Below, in pieces: positions 46,801 through 54,608 of a stretch of DNA of 64,000 nt; within the stretch, counting starts at the first letter, position 1, and every line of letters starts with the position of its first letter. Source of the DNA: JBBRBB01 sp963830175 (GTDB lineage Bacteria > Bacteroidota > Bacteroidia > Chitinophagales > Chitinophagaceae); contig CAWHKV010000004.1 of NCBI GenBank assembly GCA_963830175.1, forward strand, positions 1-64,000. Reading direction: 5' to 3'. The translations under genes were made by a program, and so were the position numbers. Under the pieces are notes generated by a model, which saw only the letters and a list, made by a program, of their open reading frames with translations, ran no database searches and was not told the DNA's origin.

Positions 46801-47128
46801 AAGAAATCTTTATGCTTCCTGCATATGAAAGCGCTCCTAATGGTCCAGCCTTTACATAAATAGTATTATTAACCGCGCCATTAACAGGGGTTATATTTAG
46901 TGTGGTGTAAAAATACTTATTGTCAGTCGAGAATGTCATTCCCTGCTTTACATTAACTGTAACTGTAGTTTTTAAATTGCTTCCAGTTAAAGTAAAAGAC
47001 TTAATAGAAGTTGTTCCAACACAAACATCACCGAATGCAAGTGCATTTGGTGCAGCGGTTAAAGACTGGGTTGCACCTGTGAAGTGCATTCCGATTAATA
47101 GGGTGATGAGTAAGATAAAGTTTTTCAT
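43805..47128 (-). CDS. Large secreted T9SS protein with proprotein-convertase P domain
   Basis: An 1107-residue protein. Signal MKNFILLITLLIGMHFTGATQ. A first beta-rich region (about 25-125) has LAFGDVCVGTTSIKSFTLTGS; a P/Homo B-type domain (about 155-315) contains LTIPDNDPAGLVNTLNI, DLTINLKAPNGQVLNL, FDDLYSKANGVWQFVV and HRWTVVLSY. Long adhesin-like beta repeats follow, then a T9SS type A sorting domain (about 1030-1107: AITVYPNPAHNGMATVTV, ending SISLIVN). No catalytic domain was seen, so a surface or adhesive role is likely. Complete, and the longest intact gene here. Confidence 0.88.
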   Translation of the reverse strand: MKNFILLITLLIGMHFTGATQSLTAAPNALAFGDVCVGTTSIKSFTLTGSNLKTTVTVNVKQGMTFSTDNKYFYTTLNITPVNGAVNNTIYVKAGPLGALSYAGSIKISSGTSYAIYVSTSGQGIVAPLSTITLSPPTALVCYNSIQPIEATTVGGVFNSKTVNSDAQLNLTIPDNDPAGLVNTLNITDMPEDAIVTGISIKFLLTHNTDADLTINLKAPNGQVLNLVNKQGGIGSNFTNTEINSTSTVTFASGRPPYVKTYTPDAVVGVGADNYISTADNFDDLYSKANGVWQFVVSDSKALNVGILHRWTVVLSYAVYPKLTWSNTNELYTEPINLTPYTEGTNLSRVYSKPTQNQAYTVTAVNSYGCVTTATANISIAPLKWLGAISSDWDFLGNWCGLIPNSTNNISIPASAKNQPVINENTNALINNITIENGAVLTIKGSLKVSGILLNQGTTNATSGTVEFAGYQLQNIDANTFLTNTIKNLTINNPAGVMLKGALNLTGILNPLRGTFNTSDFLTLKSTIDATATVAKGAAAGNYINGNVMVERFININTQNGNRTGRAWRLLTSPVTGNMSINDAWQEGMVSSNGTNYLTSNTNKSTTPIAGYGTRITGQQQGSYSNASRNGYDYWDAISNASSSIRHYKAGKTIGAFVNLEVKNDGTIDYSINTKTKSINDEQGYLIYVRGDRNYYNTTPFGETTTLRVKGVLKQGVQKVTVNGSNTASHTLIGNPYASPLNFETVYSANQAVIQPRFWFWNSNNSSYGAYTLVLRTAKNNFATVPYQEIENIQYLQSSQAFFVEPATTTDATITINETDKALPSSTISVFATNNNPSTVQDQFSKTSAKGEPRLFGNLFLQNTNDSIVLADGFLIRMNNTFNVNIDRNDIGKPVNFYENLGIQKDSNVYMVEARPMPSLAKDTITLKLWNVSMRKYVLRFRAEYLDATRFDAYLSDSYTNTLTKIELTQAYTDYAFIVNAEAGSYDVNRFKIVLGRVRRAPQRIAEKSTSAAEIVSNEKASAITVYPNPAHNGMATVTVSDLVKGKYEVNVYNNFGQQVSTIAVTHAGGDLYNKIKINNNWKPGLYTVQVRSENGIALKSISLIVN

Positions 47129-47379
47129 TAGTAGTTAGCGTTTAAGAAATTGGATTCCTTTTCAGGTATACCAATATTTTCAAACGGGGTGCCACCAGTT
47201 AAAAATTCATTATCTTCTTGTAAATCAATCTATTAAGATTCTCTCATTATTATCTATTTCTTTTATCAGGAATGCAATTCTCATTTTGAAAACAATTTCT
47301 ACGCTTAAAAGAGATTTCCCATTCCTGAAAATAGAATGGTAATTCTCTCATATAGAAATAATTATTTTTTATTCAATAA

Positions 47380-47407
47380 AAAGGGGCTGACGTACGTCAG
47401 CCCCTTT
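47380..47407 (-). terminator. Perfect palindromic terminator
   Basis: A 28-base perfect palindrome, AAAGGGGCTGACGT followed directly by its complement, with A-rich sequence before it giving a U-tract on the minus strand. It ends the T9SS gene at 47429. The rest of 47129-47428 shows no gene. Confidence 0.88.
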
Positions 47408-47428
47408 CAATTCAGGAAAAAAAGGAAG

Positions 47429-48729
47429 TTATTGTTTGATTACTTTATACAATACCACATCATTGCCGGCAACAATTTTAAGCATGTACAATCCACTTTT
47501 TAAGTTGGTAGTCGAAGGCATGTTTACTGTATTCTGCCCCTGGGCGAGTGATTGTTGTTTTTCGCTGTGAACCAATTTTCCATGCATATCATATAAATAA
47601 AACGATACAGGTTTGGATTCTGAAAGCGTAAGTTGAATGATCAGGGAGTTTTTGAACGGATTTTCAAAAACCGCATCTGAAATTATTGAATTGCCTTTTA
47701 CGGTAATAACTCGGGAATAATCATATGAACCGTCTTTATTAACCTGTTTCAGCCGATACATAACGGTTGAAGTTTTTGAAAACGCATCCAGGTCTAATGA
47801 GGAATATGCATGTTCTATTAAGACTGTTGGCTGCTTTAACTGGGCTACAGACCTGTAATTATTATTATTATCTGCGCGTTTCAATTTCATAGTGATCCAT
47901 GTTAATTTCTTCTGCATACTTTCCAGCTTAACAGTACATCTTTTGCTTTTTTCTCTGCATTAAAAGATAAAAGTTTTACAGGTAGTGCAAGGCAGGTTTC
48001 GGGACCCACGCTAACTGTAGGGAAAATCCAAAGCGTAACATCTAATTCCCAGGCATCCAAACTGCTGTATGCGTACCATGTATTATTATCCCACTGCTCC
48101 CAGGCGGTATTTGGTCCGGCTTCCCCATCAAGTGTACCAGCTATCCATATACTATCGGTATTCCAGGCAAAATTTGAAAAATCAACCGAAACATAAAATC
48201 TTTGAGATGCTGGCATTGCAACAGGTTCATCAAAAGCTACGTAAGTAAAGTCGCTATTGGCAACGTCGGCTTTCACAGCGGCCAGGGTCATTTCTTTCGT
48301 TGCTATAATATTTGTTGGCTTTCCACCAACCTCATCATACACATGAAATTTAATGGTTTTATTAAGGTTTGCGGGGATTTTTGAATTGGCTTTTCCAAAG
48401 GCAACATAAGTACCAGTTATATAAGTATGAACGGTCTCTGAAAGGTCAAATAAATTTGCCTTCTGCTGGTCGCCGTAATAGTTAGTACCATTCACATAGC
48501 CATTAACCCCTCCTGAACCAACAATATACGTTGTTCCAGTCCATGAATCGGGTATAGGAAAGTTTACAGTGTCGCAATCAGCATTGGGTTTGGCATATGG
48601 AGAGCTTGAAACAGGATTAAACTTTTTTGTGTCCGCTGTTATTTTTCCAACCTGCCTTTGAGCAAAAGAGGGAATGATTACCATTGAAAGAAAAAGCGCA
48701 CAAAAAAAAGTAAGGTAAATTTTTTTCAT
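47429..48729 (-). pseudogene. Secreted T9SS protein, two frameshifts
   Basis: The N-terminal part (48729-47902) has signal MKKIYLTFFCALFLSMVIIP and a beta-sandwich-like domain (DSWTGTTYIVGSGGVNGYV, FYVSVDFSNFAWNTDSIWI, LDAWELDVTLWIFPTVSVG). It is followed by the standard linker LPVKLLSFNAEKKAKDVLLS before the sorting domain. The frame shifts near 47913 (SWKV / AEEINMDHYEIE) and again near 47886 (then KRADNNNNYRSV), continuing to a T9SS domain (VFENPFKNSLIIQL ... LYKVIKQ). Corrected length is about 430 residues. Confidence 0.82.
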
Positions 48730-48801
48730 AATAAAGTATTTGTGTTATAGGTAAAGTTAATAAATGAATATTTATTGAAAAGAGGTGCAATTGAATGTAA
48801 T

Positions 48802-48826
48802 AAAAAAACCCGGCATTTCTGCCGGG
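48802..48826 (-). terminator. Terminator after etfA
   Basis: CCCGGCA (48809-48815), TTTC loop region, and TGCCGGG (48820-48826) form a 7-bp GC-rich stem. Seven A upstream on the plus strand give a U-tract for the minus-strand etfBA operon. Confidence 0.9.
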
Positions 48827-48849
48827 CTAAATTTTAAATTATATTTGGG

Positions 48850-49815
48850 TTAGTTGCCTTTTAATTTTTTTATTTCTTCAGTAAGCTTTGGCACAACATC
48901 AAAAACATCTCCCACAATACCATAATCAGCTGCTTTAAAGAAAGGTGCTTCTGCATCTTTATTTATTACAACAATAATTTTACTTCGGTTAACCCCTGCT
49001 AAATGTTGAATAGCGCCAGATATACCTAAAGCAATATAAAGGTTCGGAGCAATCTGCACGCCTGTTTGGCCTACATGTTCATGGTGCGGGCGCCAGTCAG
49101 CATCGGCAACGGGCCTGCTACAGGCCAGTCCTGCATGTAAGGCATGCGCGAGGTCTTCAACAAGGTGCCAGTTTTCAGGGCCTTTTAAACCCCGTCCTCC
49201 ACTTACTACAATTTCAGCCTCTGTTAATGGCACTTCCCCTTTCACTTTATTTACATTTGTAACCTTAATAAGAGAAGCACCAGGATCTATACTTACTTTA
49301 TTAACCGCAGCTTTTTCATCACCTGATTTTTTAGCGTGATAGCTGTTTGGGTTTATTGAGATTACTTTTTTATCGCTGTTGATTTTTACATTCGAAAATG
49401 CTTTACCGCTAAACACGGTTCTTTTTACAACAAATCCATTTTCCGTTTCCGCCATTGAGCTGGCGCCTGAAACTAAACCTGCCTTTAACCGTGCAGCCAC
49501 CCTTGGAGCCACTGCTTTACCTGTTTGGTTGTGAGAAAAAATTAAAACTTCTGCACCTGACAGGCTCATTACTTCTTCTATTACCCGGGCGTACTGTTGG
49601 GCGTCTACATGATTTAATTGTTCGCTTTCAACCTGGTGAACTTTGGTTAATCCATATTGACCCAAATCTTCAAGGTTCTCGGTTACAGTGCCTAGTAAAA
49701 CGCCCTCAGCTGTAGTGTTTAATTTTTTTGCCAGGTCTGCACCGTATGATATGGCTTCATAGGTAGTTTTTTTAATTTGATCGTCTGTGTGGTCTATATA
49801 TATTAAAACAGGCAT
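48850..49815 (-). CDS. etfA: Electron transfer flavoprotein alpha subunit
   Basis: The FAD-binding subunit of ETF, which carries electrons from acyl-CoA and other dehydrogenases to ETF-quinone oxidoreductase. The 321 residues have an N-terminal nucleotide-binding-like domain (VLIYIDHTDDQIKKTTYEAI) and the C-terminal FAD domain with IVVSGGRGLKGPENWHLVED, SRPVADADWRPHHEHVGQTG and YIALGISGAIQHLAGV. It follows etfB by 17 bp. The protein is complete. Confidence 0.96.
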   Translation of the reverse strand: MPVLIYIDHTDDQIKKTTYEAISYGADLAKKLNTTAEGVLLGTVTENLEDLGQYGLTKVHQVESEQLNHVDAQQYARVIEEVMSLSGAEVLIFSHNQTGKAVAPRVAARLKAGLVSGASSMAETENGFVVKRTVFSGKAFSNVKINSDKKVISINPNSYHAKKSGDEKAAVNKVSIDPGASLIKVTNVNKVKGEVPLTEAEIVVSGGRGLKGPENWHLVEDLAHALHAGLACSRPVADADWRPHHEHVGQTGVQIAPNLYIALGISGAIQHLAGVNRSKIIVVINKDAEAPFFKAADYGIVGDVFDVVPKLTEEIKKLKGN

Positions 49816-49832
49816 AATTTATTTTTAAGTTG

Positions 49833-50576
49833 TTAGATGATTCTTGCTTCTTCGTGTAAAAGCCTTACCAACTCCTGCACATTGTCTGCTTCTACTAGTT
49901 TTACGCCGGCTTTAGGTGCGGGCAGTTCATAATTAATAACAGTAGTTAATTCTGGTGCTTCTACCGGCTCAATTATTTTTAGTGGCTTTGTTCTAGCCGC
50001 CATTATGCCCCGCATATTTGGTATACGTTGTTCAGCCATTCCTTTCTGGCAACTAATAACAGCAGGTAGGGTTACCTCACTCGTTTCTTCACCTCCTTCA
50101 ATTTCTCGGTTAACGGTGGCGGTGTTTCCATTCACGTCTAGTTTTGAGGCGAGTGCGATATATGGCAGATCTAACAATTCTGATAACATTCCGCCAATAG
50201 ATGCTCTGTTATGGTCAATTGTTTCCTTACCTGTTAATATAAGATCGTATTGACCTTCTTTTGCCAGGGCTGCCAGTTGTGAGGCTATAAAAAAACTTTC
50301 GTCATTTGTTGAATTGATACGGTTAGCTTCCTCTCCACCAAGGGCAAGAGCCTTACGTATTACTGCATCGCAATCTGCACCACCAACCGTTGCCAGGTGC
50401 AAAACAGTAGCGGGATCTTTTTCTTTTAATTCAATGGCACGAACCAGGGCATACCATTCATCATACGGGTTAATGATCCATTGCACCCCTGCCTCATCAA
50501 ACTTTGCATTATTTTCTTTAAAGGCAATTTTTGATGTGGTATCGGGTGTTTTACTTATACAAACCAAAATCTTCAT
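49833..50576 (-). CDS. etfB: Electron transfer flavoprotein beta subunit
   Basis: The AMP-binding subunit of ETF. The 247 residues contain MKILVCISKTPDTTSKIAF, NPYDEWYALVRAIELKE, VGGADCDAVIRKALALGG, LILTGKETIDHNRASIG and the C-terminal signature VISCQKGMAEQRIPNMRGIM. It is the first gene of the etfBA operon, with a -7-like TACTTTTG 21 bp upstream. Confidence 0.96.
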   Translation of the reverse strand: MKILVCISKTPDTTSKIAFKENNAKFDEAGVQWIINPYDEWYALVRAIELKEKDPATVLHLATVGGADCDAVIRKALALGGEEANRINSTNDESFFIASQLAALAKEGQYDLILTGKETIDHNRASIGGMLSELLDLPYIALASKLDVNGNTATVNREIEGGEETSEVTLPAVISCQKGMAEQRIPNMRGIMAARTKPLKIIEPVEAPELTTVINYELPAPKAGVKLVEADNVQELVRLLHEEARII

Positions 50577-50596
50577 GTGGCTATATTTTAGGTGGG

Positions 50597-50604
50597 CAAA
50601 AGTA
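50597..50604 (-). promoter_or_regulatory. Candidate -7 element of etfBA, TACTTTTG
   Basis: An exact TAnnTTTG on the minus strand, 21-28 bp upstream of the etfB ATG (50576-50574). No clear TTTG at -33 was seen, so the call is tentative. Confidence 0.4.
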
Positions 50605-50648
50605 AGATGGAAATATTTAAGGATAAAAGTAACCTGAAAGTACGTCTG

Positions 50649-51377
50649 TTACTTTGTTAGGTTCTTTAACTGGTCAAAAGAAAGGTCAAGTAAATAATAA
50701 TCATCACTACCCGGCCAACTGTAATGCCACCATTCGGTATCGTACATAATAAATCCGTATTTACGCATTACATTTCTTAACAGCGCCCTGTTATTTAATA
50801 CATAAGAAGATAAGTTTTGAAATTTTTGGTGAGCCGAGTCTGAAAAGTTGTCAAACCCTGTACCCATGTCCAGTTCATTGCCGGATTTTATATTAATAAT
50901 TGTAATGTCCACGGCTATACCCCTGTTATGCCCGCTACCATTTGCAGGATGCGCTACAAAGTTTTTTTTATGCACCTTCCGCCAGAAATCTTTGGTTACG
51001 GAATACGGCCTGTAAGCATCAAAAATTTTAAGTCCCAGTCCATTTGTATTTAATTCCATCTGCACCTTTCGTAACGCTTCGGCAGGCGCCACTCGCATGT
51101 AGGTGTCATTTGTATTTAAGGCATACATAGGCTTATGCATAAAGTTGTCGGATGTAGTATATTTTAAGTCAAGTGCTATTGATGGTATCATTTGTTTGAT
51201 TGAAACCATTTTTTGGTTAATATCTAATTTTTCCGATATTTTATAAGTCTCTTCATTATCAATCACTTGCAATCCATATTCATTTTTGGGCATGGTTATT
51301 GCCAATTGCGCAGCAGTATAAAAAGGCATATTTATCACGGCAAGTATTAATAAAATTGCCGTTATTTGCACCCGCAT
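50649..51377 (-). CDS. VanX-type D-alanyl-D-alanine dipeptidase
   Basis: A zinc dipeptidase that splits D-Ala-D-Ala. The signal MRVQITAILLILAVINMPFYTAAQ places it in the periplasm. Zinc-ligand motifs are intact: SGHNRGIAVDITII (His and Asp) and DTEWWHYSWPG (Glu and His). Also FDAYRPYSVTKDFW. The 242 residues match DdpX/VanX of non-pathogenic bacteria; without vanA/vanH neighbours it more likely serves peptidoglycan turnover than vancomycin resistance. It is divergent from rlpA. Confidence 0.92.
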   Translation of the reverse strand: MRVQITAILLILAVINMPFYTAAQLAITMPKNEYGLQVIDNEETYKISEKLDINQKMVSIKQMIPSIALDLKYTTSDNFMHKPMYALNTNDTYMRVAPAEALRKVQMELNTNGLGLKIFDAYRPYSVTKDFWRKVHKKNFVAHPANGSGHNRGIAVDITIINIKSGNELDMGTGFDNFSDSAHQKFQNLSSYVLNNRALLRNVMRKYGFIMYDTEWWHYSWPGSDDYYLLDLSFDQLKNLTK

Positions 51378-51499
51378 GATGTTTGTTTTTTTTAGAAATT
51401 AATGAACTCCGAGCAGTAAATGAGTGGATGTCTGATGGTTCAGCATCCGGTGCCTATTCCGAAATTGTCACTTTATTTTTAATTAAACTGCCCTTTATC

Positions 51500-52006
51500 A
51501 TGGTAAAATTTATTTTCAGGTCTTTATTAACGTTTAGCGTTATTGCATTTTCACAGTTTGCTTCAAATGCCCAGAAAGATGGTAGCAAGATTTATGATTC
51601 CCAGGCAGGAACAGAAACCATCGAAATATCTCAAAATGATATTGTAGCTGAATCAACAGCTAAAAAAATTGAACCAATAAAATCTACAGGTAAAACTTTG
51701 TATGGTATTGCTTCTTTCTATGCGAAATTCTTTGAAGGCGCTGTTACAGCTACAGGCGAAATTTTTCATCATAAAAACCTTACTGCTGCCAGTAATAATT
51801 TTAAATTGAATACCTGGGTTAGAGTTGTAAACGTAATCAATGGTAAAAGCATTATAGTTCGTATTAATGACAGGATGCACCCCCGCATGGCAGCTAAAGG
51901 CCGTGTTGTAGATCTTTCTTCATCAGCTGCAAAATTGCTTAGCTTTACCAATGCTGGTACTGTTAAGGTAAGGGTAGAAGAAGTTGCGAAGGGCACTTTG
52001 CAATAA
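51500..52006 (+). CDS. rlpA: RlpA-family double-psi beta-barrel protein
   Basis: A secreted cell-wall protein related to septal-ring lytic transglycosylase RlpA. Start MVKFIFRSLLTFSVIAFSQ at 51500 gives a signal peptide and 168 residues; the frame is open from 51383 but lacks similarity before this Met. The DPBB domain (about 65-165) shows LYGIASFYAKFFEGAVTATG, KNLTAASNN, VRVVNVINGKSIIVRINDRM and GRVVDLSSSAAKLL. No SPOR domain is present. Confidence 0.92.
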   Translation: MVKFIFRSLLTFSVIAFSQFASNAQKDGSKIYDSQAGTETIEISQNDIVAESTAKKIEPIKSTGKTLYGIASFYAKFFEGAVTATGEIFHHKNLTAASNNFKLNTWVRVVNVINGKSIIVRINDRMHPRMAAKGRVVDLSSSAAKLLSFTNAGTVKVRVEEVAKGTLQ

Positions 52007-52024
52007 GACTTAAAAATATTTAAT

Positions 52025-53551
52025 TTATAATTTAAACCCTACAGTAAACAATAGTTTATTCTGTTGGTTCTGAAGATTTGCATAGGTATTTGCTTTATCG
52101 CTTAGCCTGTATGGAAAGTGAACATCTTTTTTTGTAATACGGGCATATGTTAAGTCCGCAAAAATGCCCCTGTTTCTATATCCCAATCCTCCCGCAACCA
52201 TTAATTGATTTGCTGATAACTGGGCATCAGCATACGGACTGCCATAGAAGGCTCCTCCTAAACGTACCATTAGCGTGTTAAACTTTAATTCACCGCCTGC
52301 TTTTACATTTATATTTCCCCTGAGGTAATCTTTATTAATCTCGTTTAATTGATCAAAATAATAAGTGGCAGATTCATCCACATAGTTGCCGGAGGCAAAG
52401 TACCGGGAACCCCGGTAATGAACATATTCAACATCAGCTGTTATAAATCCTTTTTGCTGCCGGGTATCTGCTGCTTCATTTAAAACTATGGCTGCACTGG
52501 CTATTAATTTATAAGGGGTAAGACTTGTATATTCAACAGATTGCGGAGCATTCAAAAGGTTATCGCTGCTTTCGCTCACAACACCGGCATAGCCTTCTGT
52601 ATCAGTTGTTAAGGATGACCGATACTCATCACTATAAAACATTAAAGAAGGTGTGTGCAGGGCAAACCCCAACCTCACCTGTTGTTGCGGCTTATAAATT
52701 ATACCTGCCCTTGCATTAACACCTATCGCGGAAGATGAGAATTCATCCTTAAAATCGAAAAAGTTGAAATCATTATCAGGGTCTCCGGTTGCATCAGTTT
52801 CTGTATAAGTTCTGTTGTTTTTGTATACTGATAAAGGAAAGTTGATACTTCCACCGAAATAAAATTTATCTTGTTTATTACTTGCAAAGGCAATGGATAA
52901 TTCGTAAAGTCCACCTTTAGATATCTCATCGTTTTCCTGAATAACACCAGTGCCTAAAGAAACCAGGCTTTGATAACCCTGCAGGTTCCCAAATTCATCA
53001 GTTACTTTATCAACTAAGTACGTTCTGAATGCCAGTGAAGAGCCAAACGGATAATCGCTTAATGCAGACATGGTATCTGCATTATTTCCAGCGAGTTCCT
53101 CCAGGTATTGTTCAGAAAAAGAACTTACATCATTGGCGCCGCTGTAATGCAGGTGTTGGTTAAAGCTTGCTATCTGGTTTATAGAAATGGCAAATGCATT
53201 TGTGGTACCTCTTGGTCCGGGCAAACCGCCACCTACATAACCTGTTGGTCCGATATTTAAATTGGTATTTGAGGTTGACGTTAACGACTGTCTGTAATCT
53301 GCTTCAATCTTAAAAAAATTAAACCCCGGTGTAACAACAATTTCTTTCGTTTTATAAAAGCCAATACCTGCAGGATTAATATATGATGAGGTTATATCCC
53401 CTCCCAACGCTCCTGTAGCGCCACCGACAGCCATATTTCTTGCTGTGCCCTGGGGAATAAACCATGCATTACGCACTGCATCTTCAGGTGTCTGTGCAAT
53501 AGTTACCCGGGAAAAAATTAAAAATGGAATGAAATAAAAAAGCATCTTCAT
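52025..53551 (-). CDS. FadL/OmpP1-like outer-membrane transport protein
   Basis: A 508-residue outer-membrane beta-barrel with signal MKMLFYFIPFLIFSRVTIAQ. The family hallmark near the N-terminus is AVGGATGALGGDITSSYINP followed by AGIGFY (FadL-type NPAG). Alternating strands continue to the C-terminal KLLFTVGFKL. FadL channels move hydrophobic compounds across the outer membrane; the substrate here is unknown. It lies 64 bp after the Tyr/Asn-rich lipoprotein gene and is probably in its transcript. Confidence 0.87.
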   Translation of the reverse strand: MKMLFYFIPFLIFSRVTIAQTPEDAVRNAWFIPQGTARNMAVGGATGALGGDITSSYINPAGIGFYKTKEIVVTPGFNFFKIEADYRQSLTSTSNTNLNIGPTGYVGGGLPGPRGTTNAFAISINQIASFNQHLHYSGANDVSSFSEQYLEELAGNNADTMSALSDYPFGSSLAFRTYLVDKVTDEFGNLQGYQSLVSLGTGVIQENDEISKGGLYELSIAFASNKQDKFYFGGSINFPLSVYKNNRTYTETDATGDPDNDFNFFDFKDEFSSSAIGVNARAGIIYKPQQQVRLGFALHTPSLMFYSDEYRSSLTTDTEGYAGVVSESSDNLLNAPQSVEYTSLTPYKLIASAAIVLNEAADTRQQKGFITADVEYVHYRGSRYFASGNYVDESATYYFDQLNEINKDYLRGNINVKAGGELKFNTLMVRLGGAFYGSPYADAQLSANQLMVAGGLGYRNRGIFADLTYARITKKDVHFPYRLSDKANTYANLQNQQNKLLFTVGFKL

Positions 53552-53615
53552 AAGATTAAATTTAATGGTTTTTAGATATCGAACTTGTAACCTTAAAGAA
53601 GATGCCTTTTAAAAA

Positions 53616-54440
53616 TTAGTGAGGAATTCCGCTGCCTGCCGGTTTAGGAGACCGTGGAGCAGTTGTTCCCGAAATAGTTGAACCGCGACTACTGCGGTTA
53701 ATAGAACTGTTATTAGAATTATTATTATTTATTGTATTGTTACTGTTATTGATTGTTCTTGACGGACGGGTAGTATTGGTAGAATTGCTATTGCCATAAG
53801 AATTCTCGTTTGTGTATACAGGTCGCCTTCTGTCTGTACTGGTTGGAGTAGAATACGTACCATAGTTATTATTGCTCCTGGGCATAATCAAACGATTGTT
53901 ATTTGAATTATTGTAACCCCTGTTATTATATCCATTTGTATTTGTTCTGTTTGTGGAATAATATACCTGTGGATTTTTGTAATACACTACAGTGTAATAT
54001 GGTTGATTCCAGGAATACCAGGGAGAGTAGCCATAAGGAGAATAGGAATTATAACCCATAGAAAAACCAAACGAATTGTAAGGCGAGTAACCATAATGCC
54101 CATAACCGTAAGGATTGTAATATCCGTAGGGACTATAGGTCAAATAAGGATTGTAATAATATCCGCCATATGGATTGTAAAATGCTGAAGAATAGTACCT
54201 GCTGTCGTACCAGTAACTAAAGTCATCAATACCGCCCCACTGGCTCCTGTTCTGCACTTTCATTCTAAGATATTGGTCATCATTGCTGGCCGAATAATCC
54301 TGGTAGTTGTCTCCGCTAATTCCACCACTTCTTCCGGGGCTGTAATAAACATCGTCCGGTGTTTGTGAAGTTTGATAGGCAGATGAACATCCTCCAAGCA
54401 CCAACGTCATTAAAAAAATTCCAATAATGTTGTTTTTCAT
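53616..54440 (-). CDS. Tyr/Asn-rich low-complexity lipoprotein
   Basis: The start at 54440 gives MKNNIIGIFLMTLVLGGCSS, a lipoprotein signal with lipobox Cys 18. Residues about 75-150 are Tyr/Gly/Pro/Asn repeats of the YSPYGYYNPYG kind, and about 155-260 are Asn/Ser/Arg/Thr-rich (NNNNSNNSS). The composition resembles disordered or prion-like segments. It is followed by the FadL-like porin gene on the same strand. No family function is known; structural or envelope-associated roles are guesses. Confidence 0.82.
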   Translation of the reverse strand: MKNNIIGIFLMTLVLGGCSSAYQTSQTPDDVYYSPGRSGGISGDNYQDYSASNDDQYLRMKVQNRSQWGGIDDFSYWYDSRYYSSAFYNPYGGYYYNPYLTYSPYGYYNPYGYGHYGYSPYNSFGFSMGYNSYSPYGYSPWYSWNQPYYTVVYYKNPQVYYSTNRTNTNGYNNRGYNNSNNNRLIMPRSNNNYGTYSTPTSTDRRRPVYTNENSYGNSNSTNTTRPSRTINNSNNTINNNNSNNSSINRSSRGSTISGTTAPRSPKPAGSGIPH

Positions 54441-54608
54441 ATCAATAAGTTTCAATTATTTTTTAGTAATACTTTTGCCGCTTTCAGGGCTGTAATATAT
54501 GGCTGTAAGTTACAACAAATCGGCTGAAAACGGGTGAAGCAAAATTTCGGTTGGTGTTAAGACCATACTAAACTTCATAAGTTTAAATGCTGCAAAAAAA
54601 TTATTAAA

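Noticed and set aside
50649..51377. Vancomycin-resistance cluster
   Set aside because: Only a VanX-type dipeptidase is present, with a signal peptide and no vanA/vanH/vanRS neighbours; a peptidoglycan-recycling role is more likely.
54003..54188. Plus-strand frame opposite the Tyr-rich lipoprotein
   Set aside because: It is an antisense shadow of the low-complexity repeats and lacks any independent support.
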